From M3007 sp964484205 (GTDB taxonomy: Bacteria > Bacteroidota > Bacteroidia > Chitinophagales > Saprospiraceae): 64,000 nucleotides of DNA. The notes under the pieces are model-generated. The model saw nothing but the letters and a program-made list of their open reading frames with translations, was not told the DNA's origin and did no database searches. Position 1 is the stretch's first letter, and each line of letters opens with the position of its first letter. Position numbers and translations under genes: made by a program. The stretch is from contig CAZAEZ010000015.1 of the NCBI GenBank assembly GCA_964484205.1, forward strand, positions 52,889 through 116,888, written 5' to 3'. Of the stretch, positions 55,712 to 63,964 are shown piece by piece.

Positions 55712-56393
55712 ATTGAAAACCTCAAAGATTGGAGGCACGTGAAGAGGTTTCATCTGCGAGGCACGAGCAGGTGAAATCTCGTAACGACTTCTCCGCGATG
55801 AGATAACACCTTCTCCTTCGTCGAAGATGTCACCTCATCGCTGCTGACGTGAGTTTTGGATAGTTAAAGAACATTCGACCGCTCCGAGGTCGTTCAACTG
55901 CCTAAAATCCAATCTTCTACAAATATTTGGCTTCTCTACCGGGGTGCAGTGATTGGTTATATATGAATAATCTATTTTACTTTTAGTATCTCCCCATTCG
56001 AGCGAACAGTTTCCTCCCCCGCAAAGCGGGGTCGGAATGACACGGCCTTGGTGTAAAAAACTGGGGGGCGAAAAATTGGAAAAAAGGACCATTACGTCGC
56101 CCCCCAGTTTTAGCCACATCTTATCCCACTGTAATTGGATCAAAGGGGAGGGGCGTCAAAACTTTGCTTTACCGTGATTTACCGCCCCTCCCTTCTTTAT
56201 TCAATGCGAATTGTCTTGTCGACCGGAGGGAGACATCTGGATTAAATTTTAATCCGTTACATCAGTGAAACCGTAAATGTCGTCTGACCGCTCATCCACT
56301 ACAACCATCCAATGCACGCCGGCAGAGAGGTCGCATATGTAGGTTCTCAGTAAATCCTACCCAAAACCCCCGTTGAATGAAAAACCCAAAAGA
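55712..56393. other. Gene-poor region with hairpins
   Basis: This 682-bp stretch between convergent genes has no convincing gene. A 14-bp inverted repeat (AAAACTGGGGGGCG near 56060 with its partner near 56096) and a second GGGAGGGGCG hairpin (about 56146-56196) lie in it. On the minus strand a short open frame ends at 56249-56251 and reads protein-like (VHWMVVVDERSDDIYGFTD) but has no start, so it could be a decayed 3' gene end or chance. A minus-strand frame of 102 codons (55835-56143) looks spurious. Confidence 0.5.
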
Positions 56394-57983
56394 TTAGTCA
56401 GCCGAATATTCCGTTTCACCCTGTTTCAACGGCAGCGCCTGCATGGCGCGCTCCGTAATCGACGTGATCGTCAGCGCCGGATTTACCCCGGGGTTTGCCG
56501 AGATCATGGAGCCGTCGCAAACCAGCATATTTTCATAGCCGAATACCCGGTTTTGGCTGTCGATCACGCCATCGGCGGCTGTGGCGCCCATAACCGCCCC
56601 ACCCAGAATGTGCGCCGTGCCGGGGATGCCCGCCAGCGGGGTCAGAAAAAAAGCCGTCGCTTTTCCCCGCACAATTTTTTCAAATTTCCGGGCCAATTCG
56701 GTGGCGCGGGGGATAAAAGCCGTGGGTTTGTCCGTCCCGACGATGTGCGTGCGCAGGCCACCCCAGCGGCTGCGGGCAAAGGTGACCGTGCTGTCCAGGG
56801 TTTGCATAAACAACAGGATGCTGCTGCTTTTCGCCCAATCTTTCACCCAAAGGTATTTCCAGTAACTGCGCGGGTTCAGGGCAATTTCCCGGATAATTTT
56901 TAACAACCGCACCAGCACATTCCGGCCCTCCACATAGGGCAGCAGCGTAGGCCGCCAGGCGCCCGAGCCGGGACCGTACCGGCACACTTCGAGGTGGCTG
57001 TCGGGGTCGGTATGCAGGATGGAGCCGATGGCCACGCCTTTCGACAGATCGGCCTGTCCGTCCAGTTGGGTGACCATGATCAGGCTTTCGTTGTTGGTGC
57101 GGATATCCTGGCCGACCCGGCCGGACAAGCGCGGCAGGGATGTTTTTTTGAGTTTCAACAACAACCGTACGGTGCCCAGCACACCTCCGGCAAACACAAC
57201 GCCTTTCGTATGCAGGGTTTGGCGCCGTGCAAACAAACGGGTAGACGCGCGAAAGGTCACGGCATAGCCCGTGCTGCCGTCGGCGCCGTCGAGCGGCCGC
57301 ACGTCGGTGACCTGATGTTCGGCCATGATTTCAGCGCCGAGTTGTTGGGCCAGGTGGAGGTAGTTTTTGTCGAGGGTGTTTTTCGAATTGTGCCGGCAAC
57401 CGGTCATGCAGCTGCCGCAAAAGTGGCAGCCCGTGCGGTCGGGGCCTTTGCCGCCGAAGTAAGGGTCGGGTACGGTCACGCCGGGTTCGCCGAAGAACAC
57501 CGCCACATTGGTGGGTGCAAAATGCGCTTCCTGCCCGATCTCGCGGGCGAGCGTTTGCAGGGCCCGGTCGTTGTCGAATAGTTTTGGAGTTTGGGCGGCG
57601 CCAAGCATGCGGCGGGCCGTATCGTAGTGGGGCGCCAGTTCGGACTGCCAGTCGGCCAGCCCCTTCCAACTGCCGGAGTTAAAAAAAGCGGGCTTTGGCA
57701 CCGGCAAGGTGTTCGCATACACCAGCGAGCCGCCGCCGACACCCGTCCCGGAAATAAAGCCCACATGCCGGAAAATGCTGATGTTCATAATGCCAAACCA
57801 GCGCAGGAAGGGCAGCCACAGCCATTTGGACAATTGCCAGTTGGTGCGGGCAAAATCGCCGGCGCGATACCATTTCCCTTTTTCAATAACAAGCACCCGG
57901 TACCCTTTTTCTGCCAGGCGCAGGGCGCTCACCGAGCCGCCGAAGCCGGAGCCGATGATGATGTAGTCGTAGTGGTGTTGCAT
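56394..57983 (-). CDS. GMC-type FAD oxidoreductase with four-cysteine cluster
   Basis: A 529-residue enzyme of the GMC/cholesterol-oxidase group. The N-terminal FAD motif is IIIGSGFGGSVSALRLAEKG with acidic Glu near residue 34. GTGVGGGSLVYANTL and the C-terminal GGAVMGATAADGVID and CDGSMISANPGVNPALTITSITER complete the substrate/FAD signature; the active His-Asn arrangement is within this C-terminal block. An unusual addition is CHFCGSCMTGC at residues 186-196 (C-x2-C-x2-C-x3-C), followed by KNTLDKNYL. That spacing is the one seen in 4Fe-4S sites. The enzyme probably oxidises an alcohol or sterol-like compound. No signal peptide is visible. Confidence 0.86.
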   Translation of the reverse strand: MQHHYDYIIIGSGFGGSVSALRLAEKGYRVLVIEKGKWYRAGDFARTNWQLSKWLWLPFLRWFGIMNISIFRHVGFISGTGVGGGSLVYANTLPVPKPAFFNSGSWKGLADWQSELAPHYDTARRMLGAAQTPKLFDNDRALQTLAREIGQEAHFAPTNVAVFFGEPGVTVPDPYFGGKGPDRTGCHFCGSCMTGCRHNSKNTLDKNYLHLAQQLGAEIMAEHQVTDVRPLDGADGSTGYAVTFRASTRLFARRQTLHTKGVVFAGGVLGTVRLLLKLKKTSLPRLSGRVGQDIRTNNESLIMVTQLDGQADLSKGVAIGSILHTDPDSHLEVCRYGPGSGAWRPTLLPYVEGRNVLVRLLKIIREIALNPRSYWKYLWVKDWAKSSSILLFMQTLDSTVTFARSRWGGLRTHIVGTDKPTAFIPRATELARKFEKIVRGKATAFFLTPLAGIPGTAHILGGAVMGATAADGVIDSQNRVFGYENMLVCDGSMISANPGVNPALTITSITERAMQALPLKQGETEYSAD

Positions 57984-58051
57984 AGGTGTTTTATTTACCG
58001 GACAGCGCGAAAATAATCTATCGGCTTGCTTTATACCGTCGGAAAGTAGTC

Positions 58052-58130
58052 TATTGTCGGCGTGACTTTGGAGTCATGCCGACAATATGCAGTCTATTGT
58101 CGGCGTGACTTTGGAGTCACGCCGACAATA
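58052..58130. repeat. TGACT-AGTCA palindrome, copies F1 and F2 in tandem
   Basis: Two 43-bp units carry TATTGTCGGCGTGACT, a 4-nt loop TTGG, and the complementary arm (58052-58087 and 58095-58130). F2 is perfect; F1 has one mismatch (AGTCATGCC), so its pairing is imperfect. They stand between the GMC gene start and the end of the small secreted gene on the same strand. Confidence 0.88.
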
Positions 58131-58142
58131 TGCACCGTTTCA

Positions 58143-58616
58143 TCACTTTTGCAAACCACTTACGTTGAGCATAACGGCGCCGTCTGCCGCCGATTCCGGT
58201 AAAACATTGGTCCGGAGGCGTGCCGTCCACACCCGGTTGGGGTTTCGGCTGAACATCCGCGCATTGGAGTCCAGGGGTATCCGATGTTGACTCGTGGTTT
58301 GAACACTGCCTAGTTCAAACCACACCATTTGCCTTCCCGGCGCATTTGGCACATCGGCTGCGCAGACAAAACCGTCGATTTTTGCGCCGGCAGGAATGAC
58401 AAGACCATGGTCGGTCCGAACCGTTTCCATAACGGTGAAGTGCAAGCGATCGCCTTCCTGTAATACCCGGGCCGGGCCGGCGCCCGAAGCGTCGAGCTGA
58501 AACCGCACGGGAAGGCCTGCGGATAGCAAATTTGCCGATTCCGGAGAATGGTCGGGCAGTTGGGCAAAAAGCCCCCAGGAGATCGCCAAAAGCAGTTGAC
58601 AAAAAAGGTAGCGCAT
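58143..58616 (-). CDS. Small secreted protein, paralogue family member 1
   Basis: A 157-residue protein with a signal peptide (MRYLFCQLLLAISWGLFAQ). The mature part is strand-rich. A central block with LHFTVMETVRTDHGLVIPAGAKIDGFV matches, in hydrophobic pattern and spacing, the VRANVVVDGQVVIRTGALALGRV of the neighbour at 58629 and the VPVTVGELTLIKANVYAEGEV of the gene at 59446. A family of three is therefore likely, though I do not recognise it. It is the downstream member of a two-gene minus-strand unit, 12 nt after its paralogue. Periplasmic or extracellular. Confidence 0.7.
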   Translation of the reverse strand: MRYLFCQLLLAISWGLFAQLPDHSPESANLLSAGLPVRFQLDASGAGPARVLQEGDRLHFTVMETVRTDHGLVIPAGAKIDGFVCAADVPNAPGRQMVWFELGSVQTTSQHRIPLDSNARMFSRNPNRVWTARLRTNVLPESAADGAVMLNVSGLQK

Positions 58617-58628
58617 AACTCGTGGCGT

Positions 58629-59114
58629 TTAAGGAAGGTAAATAGTTTCGTTGTTCATCAGCGACGCCGTCATCGTTTGCCCCGGCTCGACCTGCATGCT
58701 TTCTCCGGGAAAAAGGCCCGTAAACGTTTGCTCATTCCCGTGCAGGGCAACCAGCCGCCCGTCTACCGTTTGCACGGCAGTGACTTCGAGCACAAGCGAC
58801 TCCGGAAAATTGTAGGTATTTTTCCGGATACTTTTCACACGCCCAAGCGCAAGCGCGCCGGTACGGATAACCACCTGGCCGTCCACAACAACATTGGCGC
58901 GCACCCGAAAAAGGACCTGTTTGCCGATGGTAGCCCGGTCGGAAGCGGTGCGTTCGGCAGTTTCCAGCAGAACCAGCGTGCCGGTAGGCAAGGTGATACA
59001 TTCGGGCGGATGAAACTGAACGATCGGCGTGTTGGCAGTAGCCTGTGGGTTGTCGGAAGCAACGAGGCAAAGTACATTTAGGCAAATTATCAGGACAGGT
59101 TTCATGTTAAACAA
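58629..59114 (-). CDS. Small secreted protein, paralogue family member 2
   Basis: A 161-residue protein with a signal-like N-terminus (KPVLIICLNVLCLVA); the ATG three codons in (MKPVL) may be the true start. LPTGTLVLLETAERT and then VRANVVVDGQVVIRTGALALGRVKSIRKN form the family core, followed by ESLVLEVTAVQTVDGRLVALHGNEQ. The pattern (a structured edge strand, a D-GQ hairpin, then VxAVQTxDG) recurs in the divergent gene at 59446 as AVSVKALDGQSIPLESIE. Upstream of the secreted paralogue at 58143 by 12 nt. Function unknown. Confidence 0.7.
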   Translation of the reverse strand: MFNMKPVLIICLNVLCLVASDNPQATANTPIVQFHPPECITLPTGTLVLLETAERTASDRATIGKQVLFRVRANVVVDGQVVIRTGALALGRVKSIRKNTYNFPESLVLEVTAVQTVDGRLVALHGNEQTFTGLFPGESMQVEPGQTMTASLMNNETIYLP

Positions 59115-59211
59115 AATTTTTAAGGTGAAAAAACTGCGTATTGACTTAAGTAGGTGGATTGGTAAAGGCCCGGGTACCCACCGGGCGCAGGGTAAATTGT
59201 TTTTCCCGCTG

Positions 59212-59246
59212 TAGTGTCGGCGTGACTGCGAGTCACGCCGACAATA
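59212..59246. repeat. TGACT-AGTCA palindrome, copy G
   Basis: Arms TAGTGTCGGCGTGACT and its near-complement (one mismatch) with loop GCG. It lies in the divergent region between two small secreted paralogues. A related larger palindrome starts 8 bp downstream. Confidence 0.8.
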
Positions 59247-59253
59247 GGGCTGG

Positions 59254-59365
59254 AGTGTCGGGGGGGGTTGGCGTGCCCCCCGCCCGAGTGTGGAAGCGTT
59301 TGTTNNNNNNNNNNCCCCCCTTCGTGGTGGGGGGGGGCCGCTCCCCCCCCCCCCCCCCCGACACT
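59254..59365. repeat. Poly-G/poly-C palindrome with a 10-N gap
   Basis: AGTGTCGGGGGGGG begins the element and CCCCCCCGACACT ends it, so the ends are the same AGTGTCGG as in copy G of the repeat family. The interior is homopolymer G and C with ten undetermined bases at 59305-59314. It is probably a strong hairpin that blocked sequencing, and the base count of its C-runs is unreliable. Confidence 0.75.
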
Positions 59366-59445
59366 TGTCTTCACGCTTTTTTTACCGGGTACTTAAACAC
59401 CGGATTTTCCACCAATACCTAAATAACCGCCTGGGCGGTTGCTTT

Positions 59446-60048
59446 ATGAGAACAAATACTTTTATCTATTGCTGCTTTCTTGTACACACCCTGTTGCTAT
59501 TGCCGACGCCCGTTCAAGCCAGCCTGGCCGTTCCGCCTCAGACGCGCACCGACTCCAGTATTTTGCTGCCCCGTGGCACGCCCGTGAGCCTGGAGTTGCT
59601 GGAGCCTGCCGGTTCGCTTAACCTGCAAGTGGGCAATGTTGTCGAATTGAGCGTGTATGTGCCGGTGACCGTGGGCGAGTTGACCCTGATAAAAGCCAAT
59701 GTTTACGCCGAAGGCGAGGTGGTGCGGGTGCGCAAGGCCGGTATTTTCGGCAGGCCCGGTTCCATCACGCTTCAGGCGGTGAGCGTCAAAGCGCTCGATG
59801 GCCAAAGCATCCCGCTGGAAAGCATCGAGGTGACGCAGACCGGCAAAGACCGCCGGGCACTGGCCTGGGCGGGCAGTTTGATCCTGCCGGCTGTCGGGGT
59901 GTTTATCGCCGCTACGAACCCCGTGGCTGCCGCTTTTACCTTGCCGGCGCTTGGTTTTGGCCTGTTTATCAAAGGTAAAGACGTCGAGATACCCGCAAAA
60001 ACCAAAGTGCGCGCCTTTGTCCGACGCGATGTTTTGATCCGGATTTAA
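59446..60048 (+). CDS. Small secreted protein, paralogue family member 3
   Basis: The ATG at 59446 begins a signal peptide (MRTNTFIYCCFLVHTLLLLPTPVQA); frames that start earlier run through the unresolved gap. The 200-residue product has LPRGTPVSLELLEPAG, LIKANVYAEGEVVRVRKAG and AVSVKALDGQSIPLESIEVT, matching its two minus-strand paralogues. It then adds a hydrophobic segment (SLILPAVGVFIAATNPVAAAFTLPALGFGLFI) and a charged tail. That segment could be a membrane anchor or hydrophobic core. The caspase-like gene begins 35 nt downstream, so the two are likely co-transcribed. Confidence 0.75.
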   Translation: MRTNTFIYCCFLVHTLLLLPTPVQASLAVPPQTRTDSSILLPRGTPVSLELLEPAGSLNLQVGNVVELSVYVPVTVGELTLIKANVYAEGEVVRVRKAGIFGRPGSITLQAVSVKALDGQSIPLESIEVTQTGKDRRALAWAGSLILPAVGVFIAATNPVAAAFTLPALGFGLFIKGKDVEIPAKTKVRAFVRRDVLIRI

Positions 60049-60083
60049 ACGGCTTCCGAACGCTACCTTTTTATATTTGCTTT

Positions 60084-62816
60084 ATGAAAAAGCATGTGCT
60101 GCTCCTTTTATTCGGGGGATTCTGGTTGTGCGGAATCGCCCAACCCGCCGACACGACCATTGCCGTCTTGTGGGATTCCATTTATCACGCCGACCGCCCG
60201 GAAACGGTGCACGACGTGATCATTCTTCCCAGCCGGAATATTCTGGTGGTTGGTTCTGCACTCGACGCCGCAAACAACCGCGACGGCCTGTTTATCCTGC
60301 TCGACACCAGCGGCCGGGTATTGATTCGGAAATATCTCGGAAAAGCCTTGCGCGACGATGTCTTCTGGGGTGGCGCCGAAGCCGAAGACGGGACCTTCTA
60401 CCTCGTCGGGCACAGTTATGCCGGTCCGGAATTTGGCAACCAGGCCTGGATCGTACGCTTGAAAGACACCGGCGAAGAGATCCCGCTGCCGGAGAACTAT
60501 TTCGGCGGCCAGGGCGATGACCGGTTTTTAAAAATCGTCTGGACCAATTCAAACCGCGGCTTGATCGCCGCCGCCAAGGCCGCTTCACCGCCCGGCTACC
60601 TGCCCTTGTTTCAGGTGAACGGCAACGCGGTCACTGAAATGGCCTCGCTGGGCGAAGGCATGGTGGAAGACCTGGTGGTCATGGAAAAAAATCCGGCAAA
60701 CACCGGCGTTTGGCTGGCCGGCAATGCGCGAAAGTCGGATGTGACCCGCAAGGGCGACGTCTGGTTGTGCAAAGTCGACGACCGCGGGGCGCCGCTGATC
60801 ACCGACAAACTTTCGGGGCGGTATTACAAGCGGCTCCGGGGCGGTTCGGGCGATTTTTCCGGAAACCTGCGCCTGGCCGGCGAAGTGTACGGCTCCATAA
60901 CCGGAGACAGCGACGGCTGGATCGCGGAATATGTGCCCGGACAAAAAAAACAGGATAAACCGGATTACTTCGGAGAAGACTACAACGATTTCGCCAACTT
61001 CCTGTACCTGACCCCCCTGGAAGACAAATGGGTGGTGATGAGCAATCCGAGCACGCAATCGGTATCGGTTTTGGTTTACAAAGGCAACAATTTAAAAGAG
61101 CGGGCCATCTATGATATTTCCAGGCAGTCTCGCTTTGACCTGGTTAAATTGCTTCAAAAGAAAATAAACACCTACCTGCTGGCAGGCACCGGTTTTGATG
61201 CTGCCCGGAAAGCCGAAGCCATCCGGATCACCAGTATTTACGATAAAGAAACCTTCAGCTGGCGTGGCCGCCCGGTAATTGAAGTGGCCGACATCCAATT
61301 CGCCGACGACGACGGCAACCAGACACTGGGTGCGGACGAATTCGGTGCGGTGCGTTTTCTGCTGAAAAACACCGGGACCGTTCCGCTCCAGGAAGGCGTG
61401 ATCCGGGTAGAATGTATAAACCCGGTGGAGGGGCTCAGTATAAAAAGGCCGTACCAGGTCATTCCGTTTTTACCGGCCGGCGGCGAAAAAACCTGTGCAA
61501 TCTCGGTTTACGGCGAAAAAAACCTGGGCAAAGGCACAGCCACCCTGCGTATTACGGTGGAAGCGCCAAGCCTGGAGCCTAAACAATATACCGCCGAGGT
61601 ACCCTGTCGGACCGAAAAAACGGCGCCGTCCGACGGCGGGGTGGCCATCAACTACGTTACCCCCCGCCTGGTGAATCAGAGCGGGAGTACCGTGCGCGAA
61701 TTTGAGGCGACCGACAAAATGTACCCGGTAGAAACCGCCATCAATACCTTCAACGGGAAAGCAAAGGCTGCCAACGCGCGGGTTTTTGTCAACCGGACTC
61801 CGTTGAGCGACCAAAAAGCCCAGCCCCAACTGTCCGACCCGGTGGCCCAGCCCGACCAGCGCCGGTTCACCTATTATTTCAAGGCGCAGGTGCCGCTGGA
61901 AGAGGGCCGGAATGTCATTTATATCGAATTTGACGGCTACCTGTCCGATTCCATTGTGGTGTACTTCGCCCCCAAACTCCCCAACCTGCACGTGCTGGCC
62001 ATCGGCGTTCCGGCGGACGACCTGCAATACACCACCAAGGATGCCCGGGATTTTGCGGCGGCCATTCGTGCGCAAAACGGGCTCGGGTTGTTCAACCGGA
62101 TCAATGTGCAGGTGTATACCACCTACGATTCCACCACCAATAATGCCCTGGCCGTGGCCTTTCAGTCCTTGCGCGATGCCGCCATAAACGGGCAAATAAA
62201 ACCCAATGATTTTATCGTGGTATTTCTTTCGAGTCATGGCGACAGGGGGAAAGACGGGCGGTTTTACCTGCAATCTTCGGGTTGCATCCCGCAGTACGAA
62301 GCCACGATGTTTGACTACGAATATTACCTCACCCGCTACCTCAACCCGATCAACTGCAAGCACAAACTGCTCTTCGTCGACGCCTGCCACAGCGGCGCGG
62401 CGCGCGGTCAAAATCCCGACGACCCTACCGGCAAGGAGCCTGGCCGGCAGGAGTTGTCCCAGGCCTTGTTTCAGGCAAATACCGCCGCCGAGGGCATGGC
62501 CATTTTCACGTCGTGCTCATCCAACGAATTGTCGTATGAACACAGCAGCTGGCAAAACGGGGCATTCACCGAAGCCCTGCTGGAAGCATTTCTCCGGGGA
62601 AAAGAACTCGGCATCGATAAAGGTTCCTGGGTAAAAGTGCCCGGAATGTACACCCCCGAACCCGACGACATTATCACGGTCGATGAATTAAAAGCCTTTC
62701 TGGAAACCCGCGTGCCGGAGCTGGTCCGGGAAAAATTCAATCCCAACTTCACCCAGCATCCCGTCATAAAAGTCGATGCACAAAAAATGAACCTGTCTTT
62801 CATTATCCTCAAATAG
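60084..62816 (+). CDS. Secreted caspase-like (C14) protease with propeller-like and CARDB-like N-terminus
   Basis: A 910-residue protein with a signal peptide (MKKHVLLLLFGGFWLCGIAQ). Residues about 45-390 have propeller-like motifs (DGTFYLVGHSYAG, GVWLAGNARKSDVTRKGDVW). A CARDB-like domain and an Ig-like domain span about 400-635. From about 637 the caspase fold is clear: VLAIGV, the catalytic His718 in FLSSHGD and the catalytic Cys768 in FVDACHSG, plus a distal FTSCSSNELSYE loop. No T9SS tail is visible, as it ends KMNLSFIILK. It is 35 nt from the paralogue before it and 8 nt from the PorP/SprF-like gene after it, a likely three-gene operon. Inference: a periplasmic or surface protease, tied by position to the outer membrane protein; the substrate is unknown. 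Confidence 0.88.
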   Translation: MKKHVLLLLFGGFWLCGIAQPADTTIAVLWDSIYHADRPETVHDVIILPSRNILVVGSALDAANNRDGLFILLDTSGRVLIRKYLGKALRDDVFWGGAEAEDGTFYLVGHSYAGPEFGNQAWIVRLKDTGEEIPLPENYFGGQGDDRFLKIVWTNSNRGLIAAAKAASPPGYLPLFQVNGNAVTEMASLGEGMVEDLVVMEKNPANTGVWLAGNARKSDVTRKGDVWLCKVDDRGAPLITDKLSGRYYKRLRGGSGDFSGNLRLAGEVYGSITGDSDGWIAEYVPGQKKQDKPDYFGEDYNDFANFLYLTPLEDKWVVMSNPSTQSVSVLVYKGNNLKERAIYDISRQSRFDLVKLLQKKINTYLLAGTGFDAARKAEAIRITSIYDKETFSWRGRPVIEVADIQFADDDGNQTLGADEFGAVRFLLKNTGTVPLQEGVIRVECINPVEGLSIKRPYQVIPFLPAGGEKTCAISVYGEKNLGKGTATLRITVEAPSLEPKQYTAEVPCRTEKTAPSDGGVAINYVTPRLVNQSGSTVREFEATDKMYPVETAINTFNGKAKAANARVFVNRTPLSDQKAQPQLSDPVAQPDQRRFTYYFKAQVPLEEGRNVIYIEFDGYLSDSIVVYFAPKLPNLHVLAIGVPADDLQYTTKDARDFAAAIRAQNGLGLFNRINVQVYTTYDSTTNNALAVAFQSLRDAAINGQIKPNDFIVVFLSSHGDRGKDGRFYLQSSGCIPQYEATMFDYEYYLTRYLNPINCKHKLLFVDACHSGAARGQNPDDPTGKEPGRQELSQALFQANTAAEGMAIFTSCSSNELSYEHSSWQNGAFTEALLEAFLRGKELGIDKGSWVKVPGMYTPEPDDIITVDELKAFLETRVPELVREKFNPNFTQHPVIKVDAQKMNLSFIILK

Positions 62817-62824
62817 ATCCAATT

Positions 62825-63847
62825 ATGAAAACCCGCCTTTTCTGCTGCCTGTTGCTGTTGCTTGTACTTTGCGCCTCCGGTTTTGCCCAGCAAACACCCT
62901 ACGCCAGCTTCTACCGCGCCAACTGGCAGATGGTCAACCCGGCAGCCATCGACCGCTCGCATTACCTGACCAAACACCACAATACGCTGGTCTTTAATTC
63001 CGCTTTCCGCCAGCAATGGATCGGGGTGGATGGCGCCCCGCGCACCTATTTTGCGTCTGTGGAGTGGTGTCCGGAGCAGGAAACAAAATACATGCCCGGC
63101 ATGAAGCTGGGCGGCACCCTCATCCGCGACCGCACCGACGCGATCAGCACCACCTCCTTCCTGGTCAACTACGGCTACTTTTTTCACCTGGGCCGCAGCC
63201 AGGGCCACGTCTTGCACCTGGGACTCAGCGGGCGGATCAACCAATACCATATCGACGCCGACGCCCTGCGTTTCAAGCATGACAACGACCCTGTCATCAA
63301 TGGCATCGCGGCACAATCCAACTACCTGTACGGCGACGTAGCCCTGGGCATGCTGTACCGCGTAGGCCAGTATTTTTATGCCGGGGTATCTATTCCATCC
63401 GCTTTAAAGGTCAATATCAGCGGACAAAACGAAGGGCTGAACCTTGCCAAAGAAATCCGGCAGCACTACTTCGCCATGACCGGCGGCTTCATCCCTTTCG
63501 GCCCGGAAGATCCGCTCGACCGGGACAAATTGTTGTACACGCTCGAACCGTCTTTCTGGTTCCGGTATGTGCCGGGCGTGGAATACAGCACCCTTTTCAA
63601 CGGCGCCCCATTCAGCTTCGACGCCAATATTCGCATACATTATCAAAACAAGTTTTGGGTAGGCGGCGGCTACGGTTCCAACCACAATGCCCAGGTGGAA
63701 GCCGGCCTTACCTTTCGGTGGGACAACCACCCCAACGATGTCGGCACCCGCCTGCAGGCCGGGCTGGCCTACAGTTTTCCCGCCGGAAACAAGTTGCTGG
63801 CGATCGGGCATTCCTTTGAACTGACGCTTTCTTATTGGGGCTTGTAA
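62825..63847 (+). CDS. PorP/SprF-family outer-membrane protein
   Basis: A 340-residue protein with a signal peptide (MKTRLFCCLLLLLVLCASGFAQ) and the PorP/SprF opening YASFYRANWQMVNPAAID, followed by FRQQWIG-DGAPRTYFASVE. The rest is alternating beta-strand sequence typical of these outer-membrane barrels, ending LSYWGL. PorP and SprF are T9SS-associated; SprF is needed for the surface adhesin SprB, and such genes usually sit next to CHU_C-type cargo. Here the neighbour is a caspase-like protease 8 nt upstream, an unusual pairing. The protein probably takes part in exporting or holding that protease or another cargo, which is inference from context. Confidence 0.88.
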   Translation: MKTRLFCCLLLLLVLCASGFAQQTPYASFYRANWQMVNPAAIDRSHYLTKHHNTLVFNSAFRQQWIGVDGAPRTYFASVEWCPEQETKYMPGMKLGGTLIRDRTDAISTTSFLVNYGYFFHLGRSQGHVLHLGLSGRINQYHIDADALRFKHDNDPVINGIAAQSNYLYGDVALGMLYRVGQYFYAGVSIPSALKVNISGQNEGLNLAKEIRQHYFAMTGGFIPFGPEDPLDRDKLLYTLEPSFWFRYVPGVEYSTLFNGAPFSFDANIRIHYQNKFWVGGGYGSNHNAQVEAGLTFRWDNHPNDVGTRLQAGLAYSFPAGNKLLAIGHSFELTLSYWGL

Positions 63848-63940
63848 TTTTCGGGTGGAGGCGGCTTTGAGTCTGTCCATTACACACAAATCCGTTGAGT
63901 TTAAATTTTTCGGCCTTCCGTGTGTCAACCCCACCCCCAT

Positions 63941-63964
63941 CCCCTCCCCCCGCGGGGAGGGGGG
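63941..63964. repeat. GC-rich palindrome
   Basis: CCCCTCCCC and GGGGAGGGG arms flank a short GC loop about 95 nt after the PorP/SprF-like stop. No T-run follows, so it is a weak terminator candidate, more like a dispersed palindrome. Confidence 0.5.

Noticed and set aside
55835..56143. A 102-codon minus-strand frame
   Set aside because: It runs through GC-rich hairpins, has no plausible start context, and resembles no protein.
58052..58130. A possible short CRISPR-like array
   Set aside because: Two 43-bp units are tandem copies of a palindrome with no unique spacers; the same palindrome occurs elsewhere as single copies.
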